DNA of 64,000 nt. It comes from Bacteroidales bacterium (GTDB lineage Bacteria; Bacteroidota; Bacteroidia; Bacteroidales; VadinHA17). How positions within the stretch are numbered: the first letter of the stretch is position 1; every line of letters begins with the position of its first letter. Position numbers and translations under genes: made by a program. Of this stretch, positions 51,461 through 60,922 are shown piece after piece. Below the pieces are notes generated by a model that worked only from the letters and a program-made list of their open reading frames with translations, had not been told where the DNA came from and did no database searches. Location: positions 1 to 64,000 of the forward strand of contig JANTGF010000001.1 of the NCBI GenBank assembly GCA_024763075.1, read 5' to 3'.

Positions 51461-52363
51461 TTATTTATTCATAACATTCATAGCAGCAAGCATATTGCCA
51501 TAAATAGTATTAAGAGCTGAAAGGTTATCACTTAATTTAGTGACTTCTTCTTTGTAGCGCTTGGTATTATCGGCAGAACTTTGCAGATCTTCCATCATGT
51601 TCTGAAGGCCTTCATAAAGGGCTTCAGTATTTTGCAAGTGGTCGTTTGTTCCTTGTAACTGAAGTTCGTATGCAGCATTCAGTGCAGACAAATTCTTATT
51701 TAATGTTTCAAGATGACCGCCATAAGACTTACTTCCGTCCTCAATATGTGAGAATGATTCGGATAAGTTTTGATAACTTGACCCTGATTCAGTAATTAAA
51801 TTTGCTGTCTTTTCATAGGAGTCGGAAAGTTTATCAACAGAATGTTTTAGGCTTTCAGATGATTCTACATAATTCTCAGTATGAGTGTTTATGGTATTTG
51901 CAGCTTTTTGTACACTATCAACGTAGTTGTTGGTTGCAAAAGATGCATCTGAAATATCATTCATCTTTTCTGCAGTATCCGTAAGTTTATTCAGCCCGTT
52001 TCCTAATTTTCTGAATAAATCAGGTGAAATTTCTGCATTTTCAATCAGATTATCAAACTTTTCAAGAGCTGAGGTATTTCCACCAATTGGACGTTTGTAG
52101 GAATCCAGGTCTTCTTCATCTGATAAGCCGGCCAGTTCAGGATAGACCAGGGTCCAGTCAACTTCTTCATGTCTGGGTTCAAAAGCTGAGAAGAAGAAAA
52201 TAATTGCTTCTGTAAGCAGCCCGATTGTAAGAAATGTTCCGGCAAATTGCCAGTGCTGGATTTTAAAAAGGGCTCCAACAATAACAACAGATGCTCCAAA
52301 GCCATATAATTTGGCCATAAAATTTCTCCATCCACTCGTTTGTACAATTTCAGTAAGATTCAT
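51461..52363 (-). CDS. gldL: T9SS/gliding motor protein GldL (PorL)
   Basis: A 300-residue inner-membrane protein with two helices near the N-terminus (NFMAKLYGFGASVVIVGALF and FLTIGLLTEAIIFFFSAFEP) separated by a KIQHWQFAGT loop characteristic of GldL; the second carries a conserved Glu. Residues about 110-300 are a long coiled-coil cytoplasmic region. Longer than some GldL (about 215) but within the family. Partner of GldM; 62-bp gap to gldM. Confidence 0.95.
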   Translation of the reverse strand: MNLTEIVQTSGWRNFMAKLYGFGASVVIVGALFKIQHWQFAGTFLTIGLLTEAIIFFFSAFEPRHEEVDWTLVYPELAGLSDEEDLDSYKRPIGGNTSALEKFDNLIENAEISPDLFRKLGNGLNKLTDTAEKMNDISDASFATNNYVDSVQKAANTINTHTENYVESSESLKHSVDKLSDSYEKTANLITESGSSYQNLSESFSHIEDGSKSYGGHLETLNKNLSALNAAYELQLQGTNDHLQNTEALYEGLQNMMEDLQSSADNTKRYKEEVTKLSDNLSALNTIYGNMLAAMNVMNK

Positions 52364-52415
52364 AGTTTCAATTATTTAACAGATTTTTATTTCAATTATT
52401 TTTAATGTATTTTTA

Positions 52416-53753
52416 TTATTGCAATCCCATATAAGATCTTACATTTCTAAACCCTATATATGATTTTGCAGAATCCTGGTACTCGTAGGAACGGGTACTG
52501 GTTTGGAGGAAATAAGCAACATCTTTCCATGAACCACCACGGATAACTTTTCTTTTCATGATAGCGGGGTCATCAGGAAGGGCATTGTATTGATAATTCG
52601 GGTTGAAATCGTGTGTAAAAATGTAAGAAGATTCATCATAAGAACTTCCGGTCCATTCGGCTACGTTTCCAGACATATCATACAAACCGAATTCATTTGG
52701 TTCATAGGAGGCAACTTTATTTGAAAATAAAGACCCATCATCTACGTAACGTCCACGCAATGGTTTAAAGTTTGCGAGGAAACAACCCTGATCATTTCTT
52801 GTGTACAGGCCACCCCATGGATACATGGAGAAGTCAAGACCACCTCTTGCGGCATGTTCCCATTCTGCCTCTGAAGGGAGCCTGTACTCCTGTACAAAAG
52901 CTTCTCCCTGCTGAGCCAGGAATGTGTTAAGAAACTGAGTTCTCCAGATACTGAAAGCATTTGCCTGTTTCCAGGTTACTCCAACAACCGGATAGTCGTC
53001 AAAAGAAGGATGCCAGAAGTACATATTTGCCTGTGGCTCATTATAAGAGAAAGTGAAGTCTCTGATCCAAACCAATGTATCAGGATAACAATTTACTTCA
53101 TCATGCATAATAAATGCGCTGCGGTCTTTGATGGGGGATTTCTCACCTTTTAAATTATAGACTTCACCATCATATTGTTTGGTTTCAAAATTATATTTAC
53201 TTGATTCTTTGGCTGCCTGCTTCAGGTCTATCCAGAAATAAGAATACATCAGCTTTCTGGTATCAATTTGCTTTTTCCCAAAATACCTTTCTTCTTCAGG
53301 ATAATACATTTCTTCCAGAATATCGGTAATCTCCGGATTATCACGGGTATCTATCTTTGTTTCCCAGTCAATCCTGGGAGGATCAAAGGGGTCTCCGTTT
53401 TCATCCACTTTAAAAAATCCTTCAATCTGGGCATCACCAAGTTTATATCTGATAATGGAATCTCTGACATAATGTACAAACTGGCGGTACTCATTATTCG
53501 TAATCTCTGTTTCATCCATCCAGAAGGCATCAACTGTTACAGTTTTGCTAATGGAGTTCATGCTCCAGGCAACATCCTGGTCACTCGGTCCCATATTAAA
53601 ACTACCCTGTGGAATAAAAATCATTCCGTAAGGATCCGGCTCATACCATTTTTTTCTTCCCTGAACTCCTACGAGTTCGCCATTGTATGAGTTATTTCCA
53701 CAGCTGGCGGCGAGAAAGGTTATTACTAATCCGAAAATCCAAATCTTTTTCAT
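52416..53753 (-). CDS. gldK: T9SS/gliding lipoprotein GldK (PorK)
   Basis: A 445-residue lipoprotein (signal ending FLAASCGNNS). It has an FGE/SUMF1-type fold as all GldK: GMIFIPQGSFNMGPSDQDV, MDETEITNNEYRQFVHYV, YPVVGVTWKQANAFSIWRTQ, RLPSEAEWEHAARGG, FGLYDMSGNVAEWTGSSYDE and KVIRGGSWKD. The formylglycine-generating copper Cys pair is absent, as expected for GldK, which is structural. It forms the outer-membrane-bound ring with GldN. Confidence 0.95.
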   Translation of the reverse strand: MKKIWIFGLVITFLAASCGNNSYNGELVGVQGRKKWYEPDPYGMIFIPQGSFNMGPSDQDVAWSMNSISKTVTVDAFWMDETEITNNEYRQFVHYVRDSIIRYKLGDAQIEGFFKVDENGDPFDPPRIDWETKIDTRDNPEITDILEEMYYPEEERYFGKKQIDTRKLMYSYFWIDLKQAAKESSKYNFETKQYDGEVYNLKGEKSPIKDRSAFIMHDEVNCYPDTLVWIRDFTFSYNEPQANMYFWHPSFDDYPVVGVTWKQANAFSIWRTQFLNTFLAQQGEAFVQEYRLPSEAEWEHAARGGLDFSMYPWGGLYTRNDQGCFLANFKPLRGRYVDDGSLFSNKVASYEPNEFGLYDMSGNVAEWTGSSYDESSYIFTHDFNPNYQYNALPDDPAIMKRKVIRGGSWKDVAYFLQTSTRSYEYQDSAKSYIGFRNVRSYMGLQ

Positions 53754-53799
53754 AAGTCCAAATATTTATTCGTGCAATAAGTGCAAAATTTAAAATAAT

Positions 53800-54744
53800 T
53801 TACAAGAATCTAATACTTTTATATTTCTTCGCTGTACGGTCACTGGCAACACTAAAACAATAACTAATCATAAATTCATGGCTTCCAGAAGTACTCTTTA
53901 TTATGTCTGAAGTTGGGAATTCATAAGCGTACCCAAATCTTACTCCATTAAATATCTGCAAACCTATCAAACCTACAACGGCAGATCCTGCTCTATAAGA
54001 AACGCCGCCCCAGAATTTTTTATTGTACGTGACATTTGTATTAAAGGTTATAGAAGATGTCGATCCGTCTGAAATTAGCTGTACCGAAGGTATAATTTCA
54101 AATAAGGGATTGGGCATTTGGAAAATATAACCAGCAGTTAAATAATAATGTCTTTTTAAAAAAGGAGTTCCCTTTGTATACTTAAGTGTAGCTTCATTCA
54201 GGTGTGTTGTTGAAATCCCAACATAAAGAGCATCTGTTTTATAATACAAACCAAAACCCATGTCAAAAACAAAAACGCTTTCATTATTCTCAGGGATTAA
54301 CGGGTCACCTGATGGTTGTTGATGATAATCATCAGTAGGAATGTACCATTCCGGTTCAAGTTTCTGATTCAGAAACCCAAAACTTGCACCAATTCCTAAT
54401 TTGCCGTTTCCAAGGTCCAGCCGGTAAGCATAAGTTGCTGAAATACTCAGATTATTATTAAACCCGGCCTGGTCACTGATAAGGGTTAATCCTACACCAC
54501 TACTGATACCAAATGGCTTAACCGGAGCATTAGCCTGGAAGACGGTGGATGAGGGAGCTCCTTTAAAGCCCACCCATTGCTGACGATTAAGACCTGTAAT
54601 ACAGATCATATCGTTGCTTCCTGCATACCCTGGATTTATAGACATTTGATTATACATATACTGACTAAATATAGGATCTTGTTGTGTTTTACCGGGCAAT
54701 TCTATTACTAAAAAAAGAATTAAAATTAAGGTTTGTTTTTTCAT
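53800..54744 (-). CDS. porP: PorP/SprF-family outer-membrane protein
   Basis: A 314-residue protein with signal ending ELPGKTQQ. QQDPIFSQYMYNQMSINPGY and AGSNDMICITGLNRQQWVGF with KGAPSSTVF are the family signature; it then has amphipathic strands of a beta barrel ending FGYAYEFPTSDIIKSTSGSH. It anchors or couples T9SS motor and surface adhesin, and first in the porP-gldKLMN run. The two possible names (porP and sprF) are used for the same family. Confidence 0.93.
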   Translation of the reverse strand: MKKQTLILILFLVIELPGKTQQDPIFSQYMYNQMSINPGYAGSNDMICITGLNRQQWVGFKGAPSSTVFQANAPVKPFGISSGVGLTLISDQAGFNNNLSISATYAYRLDLGNGKLGIGASFGFLNQKLEPEWYIPTDDYHQQPSGDPLIPENNESVFVFDMGFGLYYKTDALYVGISTTHLNEATLKYTKGTPFLKRHYYLTAGYIFQMPNPLFEIIPSVQLISDGSTSSITFNTNVTYNKKFWGGVSYRAGSAVVGLIGLQIFNGVRFGYAYEFPTSDIIKSTSGSHEFMISYCFSVASDRTAKKYKSIRFL

Positions 54745-54798
54745 ATCGCTTATTTTAGCTCAAATCCAATAATAATCAATGTTCGAACGTAAAATAAG

Positions 54799-54806
54799 CA
54801 AAAATA
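54799..54806 (-). promoter_or_regulatory. -7-like element for porP-gldKLMN
   Basis: Minus-strand TATTTTTG matches TAnnTTTG, about 55 bp upstream of the porP start in the 173-bp gap (54745-54917). No correctly spaced -33 TTTG is apparent. Confidence 0.35.
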
Positions 54807-54917
54807 TTGTTGCTTTACAAATTTTAAAATTCATCGGTTACAAAATTCCCGGTAACTTCTTTATACATAAAGTTATCTAAAAAGTTACCAAAATTTATGA
54901 GATTTTTTTGATATGAA

Positions 54918-56069
54918 TCAGTTCACTTTTTGATAGGCCTTCCACCATCTGTCCGGAATTTCCTGATTCCCAGCAAGTAAATAATCCTCATAAGAACATG
55001 CTATGAGGATTTGCTTTTTCTTTACGGAGGGTATTTCAAGCCACCACCTGTTGGTATGTTCGCTTTTATAGAACACAAGATTATGGTCTGCTGAGTCGAG
55101 GTTTACTACGAATTTAGTGAAATTTTCAGATCCATCCGGTTTTTCATATTTTTTTTGTAAAAAGCCACTGATAAAATACCAGATTGATTGAGCAGCCAGA
55201 TGGGTAGTTTGTCCATGTGAATCAAATTGCGGATTTATTTCACTTAAAAGAAAAGTAGTAAGCTGATCACTCATTCCACAATATTTTGACAGCTGACAAA
55301 TTTCTTCTCCATAAAAACCATTCGGAGAAGGTTGATAATTTCCGGGCGCATCAGCCTGCTTTATTGCATTGAAATCAATACTCACGAAATCAGCATCCCT
55401 GATTACGGGTTCGGTCATTTTTAAATTATTTTTTACCTCCCCCAGGCGGTAACTGTCATAATACAGATTTTTTAATAGCTCCAGATCGTTCCTGTCGGTA
55501 AAACAAGCCTGATGTCCAATGTTTGTATAGTTAAACAGAAACCGGGTTTTGTTTTTAAAAATTTCTCTCAGGTAAGCTTCTGAATGGATCTTGCTTTTTG
55601 AAGAATTCAGATCCAGCCTTGCATCTACTGTAACATAGCTGATTACTTTTTTCAGACTTTCATACGCAAGGATAACTCCATATGAGATATCCTGTGAACC
55701 TCCAATTACGACAGGAGTAACTTTATTTGTATATAAATAAGAAAGCGTTTCACGTAAACCAAAATATGTGTCTTCCGGTTTACTCCCCTGTTTCAGGTTT
55801 CCTAAATCAATAATTTTCAGACTTTTATTGAACTTATGGAGTTTGTAGAGGTTTTGTCTGATTTGATCAGGTGCTTTCGAGCAACCTTTATTGAAAGAAT
55901 TTCTTTCCTCCGGAACCCCCAAAATGGCAATTTTGTAGTCACCGATATTCTGAATCGGAAGGTCAGGAGTGTGGATATAAATATTATGGCCGAACTGTAC
56001 ATTCGGTTTTAAATAATTATACTCAGGTTTTTCAATACTTACCGGATCAAAAAAATCATTCAGATTCAT
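54918..56069 (-). CDS. Degenerate ureohydrolase (arginase-like) family protein
   Basis: A 383-residue protein of the arginase/formimidoylglutamase fold: IAILGVPEERNSFNKGCSKA, VTPVVIGGSQDIS, VTVDARLDLNSS, DFVSIDFNAIKQADAPG. The metal motifs are degenerate: GG(G/D)HS is GGSQDIS (123-129), DAHxD is DARLD (149-153) and SxDVD is SIDFN (230-234), so both His and one Asp ligand are lost. It is unlikely to bind the di-manganese centre and is probably a pseudoenzyme with a binding or structural role. Placed between topA and porP, an arrangement that seems common near T9SS genes. Confidence 0.85.
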   Translation of the reverse strand: MNLNDFFDPVSIEKPEYNYLKPNVQFGHNIYIHTPDLPIQNIGDYKIAILGVPEERNSFNKGCSKAPDQIRQNLYKLHKFNKSLKIIDLGNLKQGSKPEDTYFGLRETLSYLYTNKVTPVVIGGSQDISYGVILAYESLKKVISYVTVDARLDLNSSKSKIHSEAYLREIFKNKTRFLFNYTNIGHQACFTDRNDLELLKNLYYDSYRLGEVKNNLKMTEPVIRDADFVSIDFNAIKQADAPGNYQPSPNGFYGEEICQLSKYCGMSDQLTTFLLSEINPQFDSHGQTTHLAAQSIWYFISGFLQKKYEKPDGSENFTKFVVNLDSADHNLVFYKSEHTNRWWLEIPSVKKKQILIACSYEDYLLAGNQEIPDRWWKAYQKVN

Positions 56070-56091
56070 TGGCGAAAGAAAGCTTAATTAT

Positions 56092-58416
56092 TTATTTCCT
56101 CTTTTTTGACTTTTTACTTTTATCTCCTGCAGAAATTAGCTCCATACAGTCTTCAATACTCAATGAGGCCGGATTCTTGCTTTTGGGGATTTTATAGTTT
56201 TTCTTTTTATAAGATATATAAGGGCCCCATCTTCCATTTAAAACCTGAAGATCTTTATCTTCTTCAAATTTTTTCAGTACTTTATTTTTATCAGCTTCTC
56301 TCTTTGCAAGGATAATTTCAATCCCACGTTCCTGATTGATGGAGAGAGGGTCATCGGTTTTAACGCTGATTGAATAAAATTTCCCATCATGTCTGATGTA
56401 AGGTCCGAAGCGGCCTATACCAACGATCATATCTTTTTCTTCAAATGAACCGATGGTACGTGGTAGTTTAAACAGATCTAAGGCTTCCTCAAAGCTGATG
56501 GTATCAATTCGCTGATCTTTCTGAAGACCTGCAAACCTGGGTTTGAAATCATCACGGGCTCTTCCCAGCTGGGCAATAGGGCCATAACGCCCAACTTTTA
56601 CGATGACTTCTTCACCGGAAACAGGGTCTTTGCCCAAAACCCTCTCACCGGTTGTTTTTCCCGAAAGTTCGAGAGATTTTTCAACTTTTTGATGAAATTT
56701 CTTATAAAATTTATCAATCATTTCTGTCCAGACCAGGTTCCCATCAGCAATTTCATCAAATTCTTTCTCTACCAGGGCAGTAAAGTTAAAATCCAGAATA
56801 TCTTTAAAATGAACGATGAGGAAATCATTTACAACCATCCCAATATCAGTAGGGAACAGCTTCGCTTTTTCTTTACCGAATTTTTCCTTTTTCTTTATCT
56901 CTGTTAATGAGCCTTCAGTTTTGATCTCAATTACTGTAATCTCTCTTTCTTTCCCGGGCCGGTCCTCTTTTACAACATAACCTCTTTGCTGGATTGTGGA
57001 TATGGTGGGGGCATATGTTGAAGGTCTCCCTATGCCCAATTCTTCCATTTTCTTTACCAGACTGGGTTCTGAATATCGGAAAGGTGGCTGGGTAAATCTC
57101 TCAGTGGCTTTGATGGATGTGTAATTTAGCAGCTGACCTTTACTAAGAGGAGGTAATATAGTTTTTTCCCTGTCTTCAATCCCCTCTTCTTTTGATTCAT
57201 TGTAAACTTTCAGGAACCCGTCAAATTTAATTACCTCACCGGTAGCTTTAAACAAATCGTTGCTGTTTTTGATGGAAATGGTGGCTGTTGTTTTTTCAAG
57301 CTTAGCATTGCTCATTTGGGAAGCAAGGGTTCTTTTCCAAATCAACTCATACAATTTTTTTTCAGCACCTGATCCTGTTACTTCACTTTTATCAATATAA
57401 GTGGGTCTGATTGCTTCGTGTGCCTCCTGTGCACCTTTTGCCTTCGTTTTATACTTCCTGAACTGGTAATACTCATTTCCAAAAGTTTCATTAATAACTT
57501 TTTTAGCAGTGTTAAGCGCTAAAGACGAAAGATTCACAGAATCAGTCCTCATATAGGTGATTTTCCCCGATTCATATAGTTTCTGTGCAACTGCCATGGT
57601 TTGTCCAACAGAAAACCCCAGTTTTCTCCCTGCCTCCTGCTGTAAAGTAGAAGTGGTAAAAGGGGGAGCAGGAGACCTGAATGCAGGCTTAATTACAAGG
57701 TCAGTTATTTTAAATTCTGAGTGCTGGCATAAAGTTAGTAATTCCTTTACCTCTTCGGCTGAAGCAATTTTACGGGCAAGCTCAGCTGTTAGGGAAACTT
57801 TATTGTTCTTATCATCAGTAAACCAGAATTCTGCAGTAAGCCTGTATGAAGAACCTGCTTTGAATGACAGGATTTCTCTTTCTTTTTCCACGATTAGCCT
57901 GACAGCAACAGATTGTACCCTTCCGGCTGAAAGGGAAGGTTTGATCTTTTTCCACAGGACCGGTGAAAGTTCAAATCCCACCAAGCGATCAAGTACTCTC
58001 CTTGCCTGTTGAGCTTTCACCAGGTTATTGTCAATTGATCGTGGTGCTTTGATGGCATTCTGAATGGCGTCTTTTGTAATTTCATGAAATACAATTCGCC
58101 TGGTTTCTTCTTCTTTTAAACCAAGTACCTCGGATAAATGCCAGGCGATTGCTTCTCCTTCGCGGTCTTCATCAGAAGCCAGCCAGATGAGTTTTGCCTG
58201 TTTTTTCAATTTTTTTAATTCAGAAACAATCTTTTTTTTCTCATCGGGAACAATATAAACAGGCTTATATTGGTTGTTAATATCAATACCAAAATCCTTT
58301 TTAGCAAGATCTCTGATGTGTCCGAAACTTGATTTTACCTGGAAATCTTTACCAAGAAATTTCTCTATAGTCTTTGCTTTTGCAGGTGACTCAACGATAA
58401 CGAGATTATCTCTCAT
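56092..58416 (-). CDS. topA: DNA topoisomerase I
   Basis: A 774-residue type IA topoisomerase. TOPRIM: NLVIVESPAKAKTIEKFLG and LASDEDREGEAIAWHLSEVL; active-site Tyr in GKITYMRTDSVNLS. Instead of zinc fingers the C-terminus has topo-C repeats (VGRYGPIAQLGRA, IGRFGPYIRHDG, NGRWGPYISYKKKNYKIPKS) and a Lys-rich tail. It relaxes negative supercoils. 22 bp upstream of the ureohydrolase-like gene, probably co-transcribed with it. TAAATTTA (58431-58438) with TTTG (58456-58459) 17 bp before it is a weak promoter candidate. Confidence 0.97.
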   Translation of the reverse strand: MRDNLVIVESPAKAKTIEKFLGKDFQVKSSFGHIRDLAKKDFGIDINNQYKPVYIVPDEKKKIVSELKKLKKQAKLIWLASDEDREGEAIAWHLSEVLGLKEEETRRIVFHEITKDAIQNAIKAPRSIDNNLVKAQQARRVLDRLVGFELSPVLWKKIKPSLSAGRVQSVAVRLIVEKEREILSFKAGSSYRLTAEFWFTDDKNNKVSLTAELARKIASAEEVKELLTLCQHSEFKITDLVIKPAFRSPAPPFTTSTLQQEAGRKLGFSVGQTMAVAQKLYESGKITYMRTDSVNLSSLALNTAKKVINETFGNEYYQFRKYKTKAKGAQEAHEAIRPTYIDKSEVTGSGAEKKLYELIWKRTLASQMSNAKLEKTTATISIKNSNDLFKATGEVIKFDGFLKVYNESKEEGIEDREKTILPPLSKGQLLNYTSIKATERFTQPPFRYSEPSLVKKMEELGIGRPSTYAPTISTIQQRGYVVKEDRPGKEREITVIEIKTEGSLTEIKKKEKFGKEKAKLFPTDIGMVVNDFLIVHFKDILDFNFTALVEKEFDEIADGNLVWTEMIDKFYKKFHQKVEKSLELSGKTTGERVLGKDPVSGEEVIVKVGRYGPIAQLGRARDDFKPRFAGLQKDQRIDTISFEEALDLFKLPRTIGSFEEKDMIVGIGRFGPYIRHDGKFYSISVKTDDPLSINQERGIEIILAKREADKNKVLKKFEEDKDLQVLNGRWGPYISYKKKNYKIPKSKNPASLSIEDCMELISAGDKSKKSKKRK

Positions 58417-58506
58417 ATATTAATTTTTAGTAAATTTATTTATTTAAAAACAGCACAAAGAAACGGAATTAGCTCAGTAAGATCAAAATTTATTTTTAAT
58501 AATTGT

Positions 58507-58514
58507 TATTTTTG
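58507..58514 (+). promoter_or_regulatory. -7-like element before the penicillin-binding protein
   Basis: TATTTTTG matches TAnnTTTG and ends 12 bp before the ATG at 58527, so transcription would give a very short or nearly leaderless 5' end. Confidence 0.4.
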
Positions 58515-58526
58515 CGCTAAATTTAT

Positions 58527-60890
58527 ATGGATAAAATGGAAAAAGACAAACCAAATTATAAAAAAGGTATTGTAATCTTTTGGCTGTTATATGTAACCCC
58601 AATTGTATTAATTTCATTACTCTTTATTCTGATTTCAAAAGAAAAACTTGGTCCCATGCCAGGGTTTGAGGAGCTGGAGAATCCGGAAAATAACCTGGCA
58701 GCAGAAGTTTATTCCGAAGATGGGGAAATTTTGGGTAAGTTCTATATTCAAAACAGAGTCTGGGTAGACTATGAAAAGATTTCTCCCTACGTCATTGACG
58801 CATTGATCGCAACTGAAGATATCCGTTTTTATAAACATCCGGGAATTGATTTCAGAGGACTCGCAAGGGTTATGGTTAAAACTGTTTTAATGGGCCAGTC
58901 AAGTTCAGGTGGTGGTAGTACCATAACGCAGCAACTGGCAAAGAACTTGTTTCCCAGAGATACTACACATTACAGATGGGGAGTAGTCAGAAAATTAAAT
59001 CTTGGTTTGGCAAAATTTAAGGAATGGCAAACAGCCGTTAAACTGGAGAGGTCCTACACCAAAGATGAAATAATCACCATGTACCTGAATGTGATTGATT
59101 TTCTATATCAGGCAGTTGGGATAAAGTCTGCTGCTGAAGTTTATTTTAATACCACACCTGATTCTCTGAATATTGAACAGGCTGCAATGCTGGTAGGGAT
59201 GGTGAAAAATCCGGCTGTTTATAATCCGTTACGAAATTATGACAGGATGGTTAATCGCCGGAATACGGTGCTTTCACAAATGACGAAATATGGATACCTG
59301 TCAGAGGAAATAGCAGATTCACTGAAGCTGCTTCCTATTGAACTTGATTATAGTGTTGAGAGTCATAATACCGGTTTGGCAACTTATTTCAGAGAATATT
59401 TGCGGACAACCATGATCAGGGATAAACCCGAAAGGAAATATTTCTTTTCTAAAGAACAGTATGAAGATGCACTGTATGAGTGGGATAATAATCCTTTGTA
59501 CGGATGGTGTAAAAAAAATAAGAAACCTGACGGTTCGAATTATAATTTATACAGAGACGGCATTAAGATTTATACCACAATAAATTCCAAAATGCAGGAA
59601 TATGCAGAAGAAGCAATGCGGGAACACCTGGGATTGGATTTGCAAAAGACATTTAACGCGCATTCAAAATCTTTTAAAAACCCTCCCTATTCTGATGATT
59701 TGGAGAAAAGTGAGATAAATCATCTGTTGGATGTAACCATGAGGAGGACAGAACGTTACCGAAAACTCCGTAACAGTGGGGCCTCAAAGGATTCTATTTA
59801 TGCTGCATTCAATACACCGGTACATATGACTGTTTTCTCCTGGGAAGGAGATATTGATACGCTTATGACTCCAATGGACTCCATAAGGTATTACAAGTAT
59901 TTTGCCAGGTCAGGACTGATGAGCTTTAACCCACACTCAGGTTATGTTAAGGCTTATGTAGGGGGGCCGGATTCCAGGTACTTCAAATTTGATGCTGTAA
60001 TGGCTCAAAAGCGACAGGCGGGAAGTACAATTAAACCGTTTTTATATACACTGGCAATGCAGGATGGTTTTACGCCTTGTTATAAAGTGCCGAATGTACC
60101 ACAGACTTTTAAAGTAAATGATACTACCTGGACTCCTGCCAGTTCAGGGAAAAAGGAATACTGGGGGAAAATGGTTACATTGAAATGGGGGCTTGCCAAT
60201 TCCGAAAATTATGTTTCTGCCTGGCTGATGAAACAGTTTAATCCGCAATCGGTGATAAATGTTATGCGGAAAATGGGAATTCGCAGTCATGTGGATGCGG
60301 TAAATTCTATTTTTCTGGGTACATCAATTTTTACTTTATATGAACTTACAGGTGCCTTTGGAACCTTTGCGAATAAAGGTATTTATACTCAGCCTATTTT
60401 TGTGACTCAGATAAATGATAAGAACGGAGACCCTATCAGTGTTTTCCATCCCCGTTTTGAAGAAGCCCTGAGTGAAAAAAATGCTTATCTGATGATGAAT
60501 CTGCTGGAGGGAGTTGTAAGAGCCGGTACAGGAAGCAGGCTTCGGTATAAGTACCAGTTGATGAATGAAATTGGAGGAAAGACAGGAACAACTCAGAATC
60601 AGTCTGACGGTTGGTTTATGGGAGTTACTCCCAATCTGGTAACCGGTGTCTGGACAGGATGGGAAGACCGAAGTATTCATTTTGCCAGTCTGGGACTTGG
60701 TTCAGGGAGTAATATGGCACTTCCTATTTTTGGTTTATATATGCAAAAAATTTACAATGATGAATCATTTGCATTTATGCGATCAGATATTTTCGAGCCA
60801 CCATTAAATTTTGATATAGAGCTGGATTGCGATAAATACAATCAGGAAACAAAGAATAATTATAATATTGAAGAGGAAACGATTTACTAA
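58527..60890 (+). CDS. Class A penicillin-binding protein (PBP1A type)
   Basis: A 787-residue bifunctional peptidoglycan synthase with one N-terminal membrane anchor (about 17-40). GT51 transglycosylase: ALIATEDIRFYKHPGIDFRG with the catalytic Glu and SSGGGSTITQQLAKNLF. Transpeptidase: the catalytic Ser in QAGSTIKPFLYT (SxxK), SEN in LANSENYVS (SxN) and GGKTGTTQNQSDGWFMG (KTG). Polymerises and cross-links peptidoglycan. The tail is Asn/Glu-rich. Monocistronic, divergent from topA and convergent with the 60923 gene. Confidence 0.96.
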   Translation: MDKMEKDKPNYKKGIVIFWLLYVTPIVLISLLFILISKEKLGPMPGFEELENPENNLAAEVYSEDGEILGKFYIQNRVWVDYEKISPYVIDALIATEDIRFYKHPGIDFRGLARVMVKTVLMGQSSSGGGSTITQQLAKNLFPRDTTHYRWGVVRKLNLGLAKFKEWQTAVKLERSYTKDEIITMYLNVIDFLYQAVGIKSAAEVYFNTTPDSLNIEQAAMLVGMVKNPAVYNPLRNYDRMVNRRNTVLSQMTKYGYLSEEIADSLKLLPIELDYSVESHNTGLATYFREYLRTTMIRDKPERKYFFSKEQYEDALYEWDNNPLYGWCKKNKKPDGSNYNLYRDGIKIYTTINSKMQEYAEEAMREHLGLDLQKTFNAHSKSFKNPPYSDDLEKSEINHLLDVTMRRTERYRKLRNSGASKDSIYAAFNTPVHMTVFSWEGDIDTLMTPMDSIRYYKYFARSGLMSFNPHSGYVKAYVGGPDSRYFKFDAVMAQKRQAGSTIKPFLYTLAMQDGFTPCYKVPNVPQTFKVNDTTWTPASSGKKEYWGKMVTLKWGLANSENYVSAWLMKQFNPQSVINVMRKMGIRSHVDAVNSIFLGTSIFTLYELTGAFGTFANKGIYTQPIFVTQINDKNGDPISVFHPRFEEALSEKNAYLMMNLLEGVVRAGTGSRLRYKYQLMNEIGGKTGTTQNQSDGWFMGVTPNLVTGVWTGWEDRSIHFASLGLGSGSNMALPIFGLYMQKIYNDESFAFMRSDIFEPPLNFDIELDCDKYNQETKNNYNIEEETIY

Positions 60891-60922
60891 TAAACCGGTA
60901 AATGATCCTATACCTTATATTA

